Positions 35,792 to 45,012 are shown, counted from the first letter of the stretch. The stretch is DNA of 64,000 nt from Mesorhizobium sp. NFR06 (GCF_900115245.1 NZ_FOVT01000005.1:1-64000), one strand, 5' to 3'. Made by a program: numbers and translations. The notes: generated by a model not told the origin, from the sequence alone.

Positions 35792-36574
35792 ATGAATTCC
35801 CCCAAACTGCGGATCAAAGGTCTCCACAAGAGCTTCGGCACCGGAGCGCGGCGCACTGAAGTGCTGCGCGACATCAATCTCGACCTTGCCGACAACGAGT
35901 TCGTGTCGCTGGTCGGCACGTCGGGCTGCGGCAAGAGCACGCTGTTGTCGATCGTCGCCGGACTGCAGGATTTCGACTCGGGCGATCTCGATATAGACGG
36001 CTCGCCGATCCTGAAGCCCGGTCTCGACCGCGGCGTCGTGTTCCAGTCCTATACGCTGCTGCCCTGGCTGACGGCGCAGCAGAACATCGAGTTCGCCCTC
36101 AAGGCCGCCGGCCACGACCGCGCCACCTGCCGCAGGATCGCGCTTGAGCATCTCGATCTGGTCAAGCTGCCGCAGTCGGCCAATCTCTATCCATCCGAGT
36201 TGTCGGGTGGCATGAAGCAGCGGGTCGCCATTGCGCGCGCGCTTTCCTACCGCCCCAAGATGCTGCTGATGGACGAGCCTTTCGGCGCGCTCGATGCCCT
36301 GACCAGGCATCAGATGCAGGAACTCCTGACCCAGATCTGGGAGGAGCACAGGCTCACCGTGCTCTTCGTCACCCACGACGTCGAAGAGGCTGTCTATCTG
36401 TCGGACCGCATTGTCGTGATGGGCATCGGGCCGGGGCGTATCATGCGGACTTTTGACGTCGACATCGAGCGCCCGCGCCGCGAAGAGGTCATGGAGAGCG
36501 CCGCTTTCATGGACCTGCAGCGCAATGTCCACAAGGCCATTCGCGAGGCCTCCAGGCACCCCGAAATGGCGTAG
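35792..36574 (+). CDS. NitT/TauT-family ABC ATPase
   Basis: A 260-residue nucleotide-binding subunit. Walker A is GTSGCGKST, the Q-loop lies in VFQSYTLLPWLTAQQN, the signature is LSGGMKQRVAIARAL and Walker B is MLLMDEPFGALD, followed by the H-loop His in VTHDVEEA. It completes the importer begun at 33887, 13 nt after the permease. It is the last gene of the GntR-linked cluster. Confidence 0.93.
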   Translation: MNSPKLRIKGLHKSFGTGARRTEVLRDINLDLADNEFVSLVGTSGCGKSTLLSIVAGLQDFDSGDLDIDGSPILKPGLDRGVVFQSYTLLPWLTAQQNIEFALKAAGHDRATCRRIALEHLDLVKLPQSANLYPSELSGGMKQRVAIARALSYRPKMLLMDEPFGALDALTRHQMQELLTQIWEEHRLTVLFVTHDVEEAVYLSDRIVVMGIGPGRIMRTFDVDIERPRREEVMESAAFMDLQRNVHKAIREASRHPEMA

Positions 36575-36695
36575 GCGGTTCCTTTCGTCATTCGGTCCGC
36601 CGGCTTGTGGCGCGCAACGGACCTTTGCAAGGAGAGCCACCTGCCGCTCTGGTCCGTTGCGCGCCGCGCTCGGTCGGTTTGGCCGGCCGTGCGGT

Positions 36696-37103
36696 TCAGA
36701 ACATTCTGGCCGTCGCCATGCACAGCACGGTGAGGACCAGCAGCCCGCCGGCGATGCGTTCGCCCCTGTTCATTTTCGCCCGCAGCTGGGTCTGGGTCGC
36801 TTGGTCGGCGCCAGCCAACTGCCTGCTGGCGGAGGCCACGAGGGCACCCTGCACGCCGGCGGCGATCAGCGCCGTCAAAATGCCGAGCGCCAGCACCTGC
36901 TCCATCGAGCCGAACGCGCCCTCATGGAAGAAATACCAGAGCAGTATGCCGGTCAGGAAAACCACGCCGGAAGCGCCGAGTTGCGGCCGGATGAAACGCT
37001 CCGCCTTGATCTCCGGATCGCGGGCAACCGCTATGGTCGTGCCGGCCCAGAAGACGCCGGCCATGACGTGCAGGCCGATGACGACGATATAGACATATTG
37101 CAT
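36696..37103 (-). CDS. Small integral membrane protein, four helices
   Basis: A 135-residue protein with hydrophobic segments near residues 3-23, 43-62, 68-90 and 113-133 (QYVYIVVIGLHVMAGVFWAG; GVVFLTGILLWYFF; LALGILTALIAAGVQGALVA; GGLLVLTVLCMATA). The family is not recognised. It is divergent from a MarR regulator, with a perfect 14-bp palindrome between them, so it is probably under that regulator. The ATG 19 codons into the open frame is chosen because the first helix starts there. Confidence 0.68.
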   Translation of the reverse strand: MQYVYIVVIGLHVMAGVFWAGTTIAVARDPEIKAERFIRPQLGASGVVFLTGILLWYFFHEGAFGSMEQVLALGILTALIAAGVQGALVASASRQLAGADQATQTQLRAKMNRGERIAGGLLVLTVLCMATARMF

Positions 37104-37169
37104 GACCGCATTCCTCTCTGCCGCCCGCCGCGCATCGCAGCCGTGTTGTGATGCCATCAATAAGACAAA

Positions 37170-37183
37170 GTTAGATATCTAAC
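37170..37183. promoter_or_regulatory. Candidate MarR operator
   Basis: GTTAGATATCTAAC is a perfect 14-bp palindrome, followed by a half-site GGTTAGATGTC (37184-37194). It lies between the divergent membrane-protein and MarR genes, 62 nt before the MarR start. MarR proteins bind such short palindromes. Confidence 0.6.
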
Positions 37184-37245
37184 GGTTAGATGTCAATGCA
37201 TGAGGCCGAGTTCCGCCTTGCCATTGCTTGCTCTACTGTCAGGTC

Positions 37246-37677
37246 ATGACACCGTTTAACCAGCCACCCGTCGGCATGAACCTCGCCCGCACCTCGAAAT
37301 TGGTGGCGCAGGCTTTCGATGCCGCCATGGTCGAGGCCGGCGGCACGCTGCCGATCTGGCTGACCTTGCTCTCGGTCAAGTCGAAAGAGCTTGCCAACCA
37401 GCGCGAGCTTGCCGGCATGATCGGCATCCAGGGCGCGACGCTGACGCATCACCTCAACGCCATGGAGACGCAAGGGTTGCTGACACGCCGTCGCGACCCG
37501 GAAAACCGCAGGGTCCACCAGGTGGCGCTGACCGAGGCTGGCGAAGCGCTGTTCGAAAAGCTTCGCCTCGCGGCGATCGCTTTCGACAAGCGGCTGCGGG
37601 CCGGTATTCCCGACGGCAGGCTGGCGGAATTCGCCGAGATGCTGGCCGCGTTGCGGGCGAATGTGGGGGGCATCTAG
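37246..37677 (+). CDS. MarR-family transcriptional regulator
   Basis: A 143-residue winged-helix protein: NQRELAGMIGIQGATLTHHL forms the recognition helix region and LLTRRRDPENRRVHQVALTE the wing. ATG 37246 is used; a 6-codon extension exists. It is divergent from a small membrane protein with a palindromic operator in between and probably represses itself and that gene. The effector is unknown. Confidence 0.86.
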   Translation: MTPFNQPPVGMNLARTSKLVAQAFDAAMVEAGGTLPIWLTLLSVKSKELANQRELAGMIGIQGATLTHHLNAMETQGLLTRRRDPENRRVHQVALTEAGEALFEKLRLAAIAFDKRLRAGIPDGRLAEFAEMLAALRANVGGI

Positions 37678-37708
37678 CCGATTGCATTGATTCGATTGGC
37701 AGCCAATG

Positions 37709-37733
37709 CTATATGACCACACTAGTCATATAG
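37709..37733. promoter_or_regulatory. Operator of the Phd/PIN toxin-antitoxin pair
   Basis: A perfect inverted repeat CTATATGAC-N7-GTCATATAG ends 12 nt before the antitoxin ATG and overlaps the expected promoter. This is the usual layout for antitoxin autoregulation. Confidence 0.7.
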
Positions 37734-37745
37734 CGGAGCTTGGCG

Positions 37746-37988
37746 ATGCGAGAAATTCAACTGAAGGATGCCAAGGCAACGCTTTCGGCAGTAGTCGATG
37801 AGGCCGTCGCGGGAGAGCCTGCCATCATCACACGACATGGCCGCAAGCAAGCCGTGATCCTATCGTTCAAGGAATACGAGAGACTATCGCGCGTGCCGAG
37901 CTTTGGACGGTTGCTGGCGGCGTTTCCGGGGGGCGAAGGCGACATTGCCCCTCGCATACGCAAACCCGTCCGGAAGGTTGACCTGTAA
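37746..37988 (+). CDS. Phd/YefM-type antitoxin
   Basis: An 80-residue antitoxin: MREIQLKDAKATLSAVVDEA followed by GEPAIITRHGRKQAVILSFKEYE is the Phd/YefM DNA-binding core; the C-terminal tail (APRIRKPVRKVDL) would bind the toxin. ATG 37746 has GGAG at an 8-nt gap, whereas the TTG at 37740 is too close. It precedes a PIN-domain toxin by 15 nt and has a palindromic operator directly upstream. Confidence 0.9.
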   Translation: MREIQLKDAKATLSAVVDEAVAGEPAIITRHGRKQAVILSFKEYERLSRVPSFGRLLAAFPGGEGDIAPRIRKPVRKVDL

Positions 37989-38003
37989 GGCGGCCTTCAG
38001 CCG

Positions 38004-38462
38004 ATGTTTCTGCTGGACACCAACATCATTTCTGCAATGGCGCCGTCCAAAAGGAATGAGCGGACGGAACTGGCTGATTGGTTTGATCGGTCCAGCGACC
38101 ATTTGTTCTTGTCCGTAGTCACGGCATCGGAGATCACCTCTGGGATCGCGAAAGCCGAACGCGAGGGAGCAACGACGAAAACAGCGCTACTTCGTCAATG
38201 GTGGCAGGCAATTGAACATCTTTATGGCGAAAGGATACTGCCTCTCGATCTGCGCGCAGCGCATGCCGCAGGATTGATCCTTGATCGTGCCCGCGCGCAT
38301 CAGCCAGGATTCGAGGACATTGCGATCGCCGCGACAGCCGAAGTGCATGGCTTGACGATTCTTACAAGCAATGAGCGCCATTTTGCACCTCTCGGCGTGC
38401 CGATGGTCAATCCGCTGAAGGTGCTACCAGCGCTGCCCGGACAGTGGCCAGTTCAGTCGTAA
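38004..38462 (+). CDS. PIN-domain toxin (VapC/FitB-like ribonuclease)
   Basis: A 152-residue PIN endoribonuclease. The acidic residues are Asp5 (MFLLDTNIIS), Glu in VVTASEITSG, Asp in PGFEDIAIAATAEVHG and the TSNERHF motif near the C-terminus. It is the toxin of the Phd-type antitoxin encoded just upstream. Its 3' end overlaps the convergent deacetylase gene by 10 nt. Confidence 0.9.
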   Translation: MFLLDTNIISAMAPSKRNERTELADWFDRSSDHLFLSVVTASEITSGIAKAEREGATTKTALLRQWWQAIEHLYGERILPLDLRAAHAAGLILDRARAHQPGFEDIAIAATAEVHGLTILTSNERHFAPLGVPMVNPLKVLPALPGQWPVQS

Positions 38463-39178
38463 TCCGGTATCGTCCCGAAGGCGTAACGGCGCAGCTTGAG
38501 TGCCGCAATCAGCGCCGTCAGCTTCGCCTTGCCGTCAAAGACGTCCTGGAACATCTCGTCATGCATGAGCAGGATCAGCTTGCCCGGCTTGGCGAAATGG
38601 CCATAGCCGAACAGATGGTCGATCTCGCTCACCAGAAGGTCGACGCTCTGCACCGGCTTGCCGCTGTCCTCATGCACCCACTCATGGTCCCACCCGTAGA
38701 GCCAGAAGCCCGACGCCGCGACGAATTCGTAATCCGGATCCTCGCGACCCGCCTCTGCCAGGCCGAGCGAATTGTCGTCCTTCGAGTAATTGGGCAATCT
38801 GAACACGTCGCGTCCGGGCAGCCGCGCGTGCACCGCGGGCTTCAAGCCCAACACCGCATTGGCCTTGAGCATATCGGCGACCACCCCTTCGGTGTCGCCG
38901 TAGAAATGCCGGTAGTGATTGTAGGCGTGGCTGTAGCTGTGGTTGCCGATCGTCACCAGCGGCATCGATTTCGCCCGCTGCAGCAGCGCCCGGTTGGCCT
39001 CGGCGTGCATGCCGACCATGAACAGCGTTGCCGGCACCTGCTCGGCCTGCAGCACATCGAGGATGTTGCTGGTGCCGTTCAGCGGACCGTCATCGAATGT
39101 GAGAAATATGGTGCGATCGGCCGCCAAAGCCGGCGACGCGGCAAACAGCAGGGTCAGGAGGAGAAGTCGAAGCCGCAT
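38453..39178 (-). CDS. Secreted polysaccharide deacetylase family protein
   Basis: A 241-residue NodB-homology protein with a signal peptide (MRLRLLLLTLLFAASPALAA). The catalytic/metal motif is FLTFDDGPLNGTS and the second motif IGNHSYSHAYNH. It likely removes acyl groups from a cell-wall or exopolysaccharide in the periplasm. The ATG at 39178 gives a clean signal peptide; an 11-codon extension is disfavoured. It overlaps the PIN toxin gene end-to-end. Confidence 0.86.
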   Translation of the reverse strand: MRLRLLLLTLLFAASPALAADRTIFLTFDDGPLNGTSNILDVLQAEQVPATLFMVGMHAEANRALLQRAKSMPLVTIGNHSYSHAYNHYRHFYGDTEGVVADMLKANAVLGLKPAVHARLPGRDVFRLPNYSKDDNSLGLAEAGREDPDYEFVAASGFWLYGWDHEWVHEDSGKPVQSVDLLVSEIDHLFGYGHFAKPGKLILLMHDEMFQDVFDGKAKLTALIAALKLRRYAFGTIPDYD

Positions 39179-39438
39179 CCATGCAATCCGGTTGCAATCC
39201 GACATGGCCATCCCAATCTGTCAAGCATGGCGATGTGCCGAGATGCGTTGAGATTCGGGCCAGGTCGAGCCGAGAATGGTGGCTTTGAAGAACCGGAGCA
39301 GAGCGTGCTTAACGTACGCGAGACCAGCCTACGCCGGCCGCAGCCTTAATTTGACCGCCACGCCACCCATGAGCGCTTCGGCCGGAAGCGCGGAAAGCCG
39401 TCATTCGCAGGCCGACCTCACCTCAATATCGGTGTAGC

Positions 39439-41508
39439 TCAAGCCAGGCTGCCGTGCAGCACTTTCAGCCTCGCCTTCTTCGGGCTGCGCGCCGTCAGCC
39501 ATTCGCGCGCTTTGTCCTGTGGCATCGGGAAGGCGATCGAATAGCCCTGCACCTGATCACAGCCGATCGCCATCAGCGAGTCGAGTTCTGCCTCGGTTTC
39601 GGCGCCCTCGGCGACGATCGAGATGCCGAGACCGCGGGCAAGCTCGGTAATGGCGCGCACGATTTTTGTGTTGTCGCAGTTCTCGTTGATGTTCTGGACG
39701 AAGCGGCGGTCGATCTTCAGCCGGTCGATCTCGTTCGGATTGACGTGGCTGAGCGAGGCGTAGCCGGTGCCGAAATCGTCGAGCTCGAGATGCACGCCGG
39801 CGGCGCGTATCTGACGGAGCTTCGCTGCGATGCCGGTCTTCTCGTCGTCGAGGATGACGGATTCGACGATCTCCAGCGCCAGCTTCTGCGGTGCCAGCCC
39901 AGCCCGCTCCAGCGTGCCGAACAGGAAAGTGTCGAAGTCCGGCTCGCGCAATTCGGTGCCCGAGACGTTGACCGCGATGCGCCCGAAATCGATGCCGGCG
40001 CGGTCCCATTCGGCGGCTTCCCCGATCGCTTTGCCGATGACGATGCGGCCGATTTCCGGCATGAAGCCGCATTTCTCGGCGACGGGAATGAACTCGCCGG
40101 GCGAGATCATGCCGCGCTCGGCATGCTTCCAGCGCACCAGCGCCTCGATGCCGCTGATCTTGCCGCTGGTCAGTGACACCTGCGGTTGGAAATAGACCTC
40201 GAAGCTCTTGTTGGCGATCGCCGTGCGGATGTCCTGTTCGAGCTGCTTGCGATAGTCGAGCTCGCGGCGCAGCTCCTCGGAGAAGAAGGAGAAGCTGCCG
40301 CCGCCAAGCTTCTTGGCGGAATAGAGCGCGAGGTCGGCATGGACGAGCAGGTCCTGCGCATTGTCGGCGTCGATCGGATAGACCGCGATGCCAGCGCTGG
40401 CGCCCGGCATGATGGTCGCGCCCTGGAACATGATCGGCTCGTTGATTTCGCCAAGGATGCGCTTGGCCAGCTCATGGATGTCGTCGGTGGCGCCGGCGCC
40501 GTTGAGGATCATGACGAACTCGTCACCGCCCAGCCGCGCGCACAGGTCAGATGCCCGGCAGGAATCGCGCATGCGCTGCGCGGTCACCACCAGCACATAG
40601 TCGCCTGCCGCGTGGCCAAGCGTGTCGTTGATCTGCTTGAAACGGTCGAGATCGAGCTGGATCACCGCCAGACGCTCGCGGCGGCGGTGCGCGCCCTTGA
40701 TCAGCGTGTCGAAATGGTCGGTTAGGAAGGTGCGGTTGTGGAGGCCGGTCAAGCCGTCATGCACGGCGATGAAGGCCATCGAATTGCGCGCGTCGACCAG
40801 CTCGCGCGTCTTGCGCAGGATGGCGTTGGACATCGGCCGGAAGATGAACAGGGCCACCAGCACGATGACCGCGAGGGTGGCGAAGAACAGCGTCCGGTGC
40901 AGGTCGAGAATGCTGCTGGACTTTTCGTCGGCGAAGGCGCTGATGCGCTGGCCGAGCGCGGCATAGCCGGACATGGTCGCGTTGGCGACCGAGGCGTCCA
41001 GGCCGACGCGCTCGCCGCCGCCCTTGTAGCCATCGCTCTGCATGCCGAGCTGCGAGGCGAAGGACGAGACCAGCCTGCCGCCATTGGCGACGAGGCCGAC
41101 GGAGAAGTAATCGAGGTGGAACGGCTTGCTGAACAGCACGTATTCGATCGATTTCGGATCGTTGCGGGCCGGCGACATCGGGTCGGCGCCGGTCTCCTTG
41201 AGCAGTCGATCGTAGTTGGTCTCGAACTCGCCCGTCGCCTGCTTGAGCGCGGTGACCAGCGCCGGCTGCTTGTCGCGCGAGGCAGCGCCGGTGGCGCTGG
41301 CAAGGAAGACGATGCGCTGCGACAGCGCCTTCTGAGTCGAGACTATGTCGAGCAGCGCGTCATTGTGCTGCTGCTGCGCCATCAGTTGCTGCAGCAGAAT
41401 GAAGGAAGCCACCACCATGGCGGCAATGATCGCGAGCGCCAGCCAGTAGCCGGTCTTGATGAGCAGGATCAGCTTGCGCGAAACGCTATGCACTGGCTGC
41501 TGCGACAT
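39439..41508 (-). CDS. GGDEF-EAL cyclic di-GMP signalling protein
   Basis: A 689-residue inner-membrane protein. Transmembrane helices lie near residues 15-38 and 207-227, enclosing a periplasmic sensor of about 165 residues. The GGDEF domain (about 245-405) keeps RLGGDEF and the EAL domain (about 425-675) keeps EALVRW, with later residues such as DDFGTGYASL. Both motifs are intact, so it could make or break c-di-GMP. It is divergent from kbl across about 300 nt. Confidence 0.93.
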   Translation of the reverse strand: MSQQPVHSVSRKLILLIKTGYWLALAIIAAMVVASFILLQQLMAQQQHNDALLDIVSTQKALSQRIVFLASATGAASRDKQPALVTALKQATGEFETNYDRLLKETGADPMSPARNDPKSIEYVLFSKPFHLDYFSVGLVANGGRLVSSFASQLGMQSDGYKGGGERVGLDASVANATMSGYAALGQRISAFADEKSSSILDLHRTLFFATLAVIVLVALFIFRPMSNAILRKTRELVDARNSMAFIAVHDGLTGLHNRTFLTDHFDTLIKGAHRRRERLAVIQLDLDRFKQINDTLGHAAGDYVLVVTAQRMRDSCRASDLCARLGGDEFVMILNGAGATDDIHELAKRILGEINEPIMFQGATIMPGASAGIAVYPIDADNAQDLLVHADLALYSAKKLGGGSFSFFSEELRRELDYRKQLEQDIRTAIANKSFEVYFQPQVSLTSGKISGIEALVRWKHAERGMISPGEFIPVAEKCGFMPEIGRIVIGKAIGEAAEWDRAGIDFGRIAVNVSGTELREPDFDTFLFGTLERAGLAPQKLALEIVESVILDDEKTGIAAKLRQIRAAGVHLELDDFGTGYASLSHVNPNEIDRLKIDRRFVQNINENCDNTKIVRAITELARGLGISIVAEGAETEAELDSLMAIGCDQVQGYSIAFPMPQDKAREWLTARSPKKARLKVLHGSLA

Positions 41509-41808
41509 AACTGGTTGACCCCTCCGGTCGGCGGATTCCTGCCATGGATTCGTGGCGGGATGACCCTTGACGTCAAAGGGTTAACAGGTCGGCAAGCAGG
41601 CCGGGCGCCCGCCATGGCGGCGCGACAAAGCTCATAAGATGGTTATCATGTTCTTTCGGGCGAGGCCTGTATTTGAGCGCATCGTCATCGCCTTGTCGCG
41701 AAGGATTGCCATCCGGCTTGCGCAACGCCACCGAAGCAGTCGTTTTTGCGATGGATTTTTCGGTCGCGCGGCGCGACAGTCCGGCCTCGAACCGAACAGA
41801 GCCGGACC
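41509..41808. other. Divergent intergenic region between GGDEF-EAL gene and kbl
   Basis: This 300-nt stretch holds promoters for two diverging genes. The one notable feature is a near-perfect palindrome ACCCTTGACGTCAAAGGGT at 41563-41581, centred on GACGTC. No gene is supported: the frame extending kbl upstream lacks conservation. Confidence 0.5.
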
Positions 41809-42996
41809 ATGAGCGCAGCATTTCTTTCCCACATCGACAGCGAGCTTCAAGGCCTGAAATCGGCCGGGCTCTACAAGTCCGAACGGGTCATAACCTCGAT
41901 GCAGTCGGCCGAGATCGAGGTCGGCGGCGACAAGGTGCTGAATTTCTGCGCCAACAACTATCTTGGCCTCGCCGACAATGCCGAACTGCGCGCGGCGGCC
42001 AAAAAGGCGCTCGACCGCTACGGCTACGGCATGGCCTCGGTGCGTTTCATCTGCGGCACCCAGGAAGAGCACAAAGAGCTCGAAGCGACCATCTCGTCCT
42101 TCCTCGGGATGGAGGACACCATCCTCTACGGGTCCTGCTTCGACGCCAATGGCGGCCTGTTCGAGACGCTGCTCGGCGAGGAAGACGCCGTCATCTCCGA
42201 TGCGCTGAACCATGCCTCGATCATCGACGGCGTCAGGCTGTCGAAGGCAAAGCGCTTCCGCTACGCCAACAACGACATGGCCGATCTCGAAGCCCGCCTG
42301 AAGGAGGCGAAGGATTGCCGCTTCCGGCTCATCGCCACCGACGGCGTGTTCTCGATGGACGGCATCATCGCCAATTTGCAGGGTGTCTGCGATCTTGCCG
42401 AAAAATACGATGCGATGGTCATGGTCGACGACAGCCACGCGGTGGGCTTCGTCGGCAAAAACGGCCGCGGCTCGGCCGAGCATTGCGGCGTCGAGGGCAG
42501 GGTGGACATCATCACTGGGACACTGGGCAAGGCGCTGGGCGGCGCGTCCGGCGGCTACACGTCGGGAAAGAGGCAGGTGGTCGACTGGCTGCGCCAGCGC
42601 TCGCGCCCCTATCTCTTCTCCAACACGCTGATGCCGGCGATCGCCGGTGCCTCGATCAAGGTGTTCGACCTGATCCGCCATGGCGACACCCTGCGCCAGC
42701 GCCTATATGCCAATGCGGATAGGTTCCGGTCGAAGATGGGCAAGTTGGGCTTTGCGCTGGCCGGCGCTGACCATCCGATCATACCAGTGATGCTGGGTGA
42801 CGCGGCACTGGCGCAGGAGATGGCGCAGCGCATGCTGAAGCGCGGCATCTATGTCATCGGCTTCTCTTTCCCGGTGGTGCCGAAAGGCCAGGCGCGCATC
42901 CGCACGCAGATGTCGGCCGCCCATTCCGGCGCCGATATCGACTGCGCGGTCGAGGCGTTTGGCGAGGTTGGAAAAGAGCTGGGTGTAATCGCTTGA
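41809..42996 (+). CDS. kbl: Glycine C-acetyltransferase (2-amino-3-ketobutyrate CoA ligase)
   Basis: A 395-residue PLP enzyme (alpha-oxoamine synthase family) that converts 2-amino-3-ketobutyrate plus CoA to glycine and acetyl-CoA. Typical segments are [38 protein letters not shown] and the PLP lysine in [10 protein letters not shown]. The start follows the CCGGACC region at 41809; a 21-codon extension is unlikely. It acts with tdh, encoded 520 nt downstream, in threonine catabolism. Confidence 0.96.
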   Translation: MSAAFLSHIDSELQGLKSAGLYKSERVITSMQSAEIEVGGDKVLNFCANNYLGLADNAELRAAAKKALDRYGYGMASVRFICGTQEEHKELEATISSFLGMEDTILYGSCFDANGGLFETLLGEEDAVISDALNHASIIDGVRLSKAKRFRYANNDMADLEARLKEAKDCRFRLIATDGVFSMDGIIANLQGVCDLAEKYDAMVMVDDSHAVGFVGKNGRGSAEHCGVEGRVDIITGTLGKALGGASGGYTSGKRQVVDWLRQRSRPYLFSNTLMPAIAGASIKVFDLIRHGDTLRQRLYANADRFRSKMGKLGFALAGADHPIIPVMLGDAALAQEMAQRMLKRGIYVIGFSFPVVPKGQARIRTQMSAAHSGADIDCAVEAFGEVGKELGVIA

Positions 42997-43024
42997 TCGA
43001 CGCCGAGGAAGACAGAAGTCGGCC

Positions 43025-43468
43025 ATGACGATCGATGTCACGAGCAGGATCGAGATCGCCAGGCCACGCGCCGTCGTCGCCGCCTTTTCCGCTGATCCGG
43101 ACAACGTGCCCCGCTGGTATGTCAATATCAAATCGGTCGAATGGAACACGCCCCGACCGGCCCAGGTAGGATCGAGAATTGCATTCGTAGCGCAGTTCCT
43201 CGGACGACGGCTTGTTTACACCTACGAAATTGTCGATCTCGTGCAGGGCGAGCGGCTCGTGATGCGAACTGCCGAAGGACCGTTTCCCATGGAAACGAGT
43301 TATGCATGGCGCGATACCCGCGAAGGCCGTACCCATATGACGCTCCGGAACCGCGGCACGCCGACAGGCTTTTCCCGTCTCGTGGCCCCGTTTATCGCCG
43401 TGGCAGTTCGGCGTTCGACCGATCGAGACCTGCTCCGGCTGAAGAACATTCTGGAGGCGGCGCACTGA
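43025..43468 (+). CDS. SRPBCC (START-like) family protein between kbl and tdh
   Basis: A 147-residue helix-grip protein: [59 protein letters not shown] and a long C-terminal helix. Such proteins bind hydrophobic ligands. It lies in the same direction as kbl (28 nt upstream) and tdh (46 nt downstream) and is probably co-transcribed. A link to threonine breakdown is not established. Confidence 0.78.
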   Translation: MTIDVTSRIEIARPRAVVAAFSADPDNVPRWYVNIKSVEWNTPRPAQVGSRIAFVAQFLGRRLVYTYEIVDLVQGERLVMRTAEGPFPMETSYAWRDTREGRTHMTLRNRGTPTGFSRLVAPFIAVAVRRSTDRDLLRLKNILEAAH

Positions 43469-43514
43469 TGAAACCGATCCATCAAGACAGGCAAGATTTT
43501 TTGAGGAGCGTCTG

Positions 43515-44549
43515 ATGTCCAACATGATGAAGGCGCTGGTGAAGGCCAAGGCCGAGCCGGGCATCTGGATGGAAGAGGTGCCGGTGCCGGAGATCGGCCC
43601 CAACGACGTGCTGATCAAGGTCAAGAAGACGGCGATCTGCGGCACCGACGTCCACATCTACAATTGGGACCAGTGGGCGCAGAAGACCGTGCCGGTGCCG
43701 ATGGTGACCGGCCATGAGTTCGTCGGTACGGTCGCCGATTTCGGCGCCGCGGTCACCGAATACAAGGTCGGCCAGCGCGTCTCGGGCGAAGGCCATATCG
43801 TTTGCGGCCATTGCCGCAACTGTCGCGCGGGCAGGGGGCATCTGTGCCGCAACACGCTCGGCGTCGGCGTCAACCGCCCTGGCGCCTTCGGCGAATACAT
43901 GGTGATTCCGCAGCACAATGTCGTGCCGATCCCCGACGACGTGCCGGACGAGATCGCGGCGATCTTCGATCCATTGGGCAATGCGGTCCACACCGCCTTG
44001 TCCTTCGACCTGGTCGGCGAGGACGTGCTGGTCACCGGCGCCGGGCCGATCGGCATCATGGGCGCGCTGGTCGCCCAATGCGTCGGCGCACGCAAAGTCG
44101 TGATCACCGACATCAACCCGGTCCGGCTCGATCTGGCACGCAAGCTCGGCGTGCAGCATGTCGTCGACGCCTCGAAGGAGAAGCTGCGCGACGTGATGCC
44201 GTCGATCGGCATGACCGAAGGTTTTGACGTCGGCCTGGAGATGTCGGGCGCGGCACCCGCCTTCCGTGACATGATCGACACCATGAACAATGGCGGCAAG
44301 ATCGCCATCCTCGGCATCGCGCCGACCGGCTTCGAGATCGACTGGAACAAGGTCATCTTCAAGATGCTGCATCTCAAGGGCATCTACGGCCGCGAGATGT
44401 TCGAGACCTGGTACAAGATGATCGCGCTGGTGCAGGGGCCGCTGGATGTTTCGGGCCTCATCACGCACCGTATCGGCATCGATGATTTCCAGGTGGGATT
44501 CGATGCGATGCGGAGCGGCAGTTCCGGCAAGGTGGTGATGGATTGGTAG
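43515..44549 (+). CDS. tdh: L-threonine 3-dehydrogenase
   Basis: A 344-residue Zn-dependent medium-chain dehydrogenase that oxidises L-threonine to 2-amino-3-ketobutyrate with NAD+. The catalytic zinc motif is [15 protein letters not shown] with [12 protein letters not shown]; the structural site is [15 protein letters not shown]; the Rossmann motif is [12 protein letters not shown]. It works with Kbl. A palindromic repeat forms a hairpin 30 nt after the stop. Confidence 0.97.
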   Translation: MSNMMKALVKAKAEPGIWMEEVPVPEIGPNDVLIKVKKTAICGTDVHIYNWDQWAQKTVPVPMVTGHEFVGTVADFGAAVTEYKVGQRVSGEGHIVCGHCRNCRAGRGHLCRNTLGVGVNRPGAFGEYMVIPQHNVVPIPDDVPDEIAAIFDPLGNAVHTALSFDLVGEDVLVTGAGPIGIMGALVAQCVGARKVVITDINPVRLDLARKLGVQHVVDASKEKLRDVMPSIGMTEGFDVGLEMSGAAPAFRDMIDTMNNGGKIAILGIAPTGFEIDWNKVIFKMLHLKGIYGREMFETWYKMIALVQGPLDVSGLITHRIGIDDFQVGFDAMRSGSSGKVVMDW

Positions 44550-44579
44550 GGTGCGTTGATAGAGACGTAGAGTTCCTTC

Positions 44580-44614
44580 GCGCCCTCTCTGTCCTGCCGG
44601 ACAGAGGGGGGCGC
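44580..44614. repeat. Short family A palindrome, hairpin after tdh
   Basis: Only the outer arms of the family A repeat are present. The stem CTCTGTCC-TGCC-GGACAGAG (44587-44606) is perfect and extended by GCGCCC/GGGGGGCGC. It probably acts as a transcription-end hairpin for the kbl-tdh message. It looks like a deletion derivative of the longer copies. Confidence 0.8.
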
Positions 44615-44622
44615 CAGCCTAT

Positions 44623-45012
44623 CCTTCGTCATTCTAGGGCGGAGCAAGGAGCGAAGCGACGCGCGCAGACCCTAGAATCCATGCCGCGACGCATGAGCGC
44701 CGCGACAGTGCGGAACGATCACCAGCCAATTCCGCGAAATAGCTCGAACCATTCCGGAATGGTCCTCCCTGTCAGATCGATCTACCATCGGCGCGGCCAG
44801 CGCTTCAGTCGACATCCGACGGGCGAGATCGCTCGTAACACCGATAGATCGTGCCGCCTCTCTGGCTTGCGGTCATGTAGACGTAGCGGTCATCTGGGGA
44901 TCTTTGGCGGCGGCTATTCTGGACCGTTGCATTCTTGGCTGAGGTAACGGCATGGATTCCAGGGTCTGCGCGCGTCGCTTCGCTCCTTGCTTCGCCCTAG
45001 AATGACGAAGGA
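44623..45012. mobile_element. Inverted-repeat element (family B) carrying a decayed GIY-YIG gene
   Basis: Two arms of about 64 bp, 44623-44686 and 44949-45012, are inverted copies with only about two mismatches (CTTCGTCATTCTAGGGC ... AGACCCTAGAATCCATGCC). They enclose about 260 bp holding a GIY-YIG nuclease remnant. A related arm occurs at 57430-57504. The structure resembles a non-autonomous mobile element. No target duplication could be defined. Confidence 0.65.
44672..44891 (-). pseudogene. Decayed GIY-YIG endonuclease-like gene
   Basis: The reverse strand reads RYVYMTASQRGGTIY, then a 2-nt deletion shifts the frame, and it continues GVTSDLARRM. Together they reconstruct the GIY-YIG core (YVYM...G-T-(L/I)-Y-(I/V)-G-V-T-S-D-L-x-R-R). 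After that the similarity ends and the frame stops at 44672. No intact start was found, so the upstream limit is approximate. It lies between the inverted arms of family B. Confidence 0.65.

Noticed and set aside
44543..44947. 134-codon plus-strand frame after tdh
   Set aside because: It runs through two repeat elements and antisense to the GIY-YIG remnant, with no protein-like pattern.
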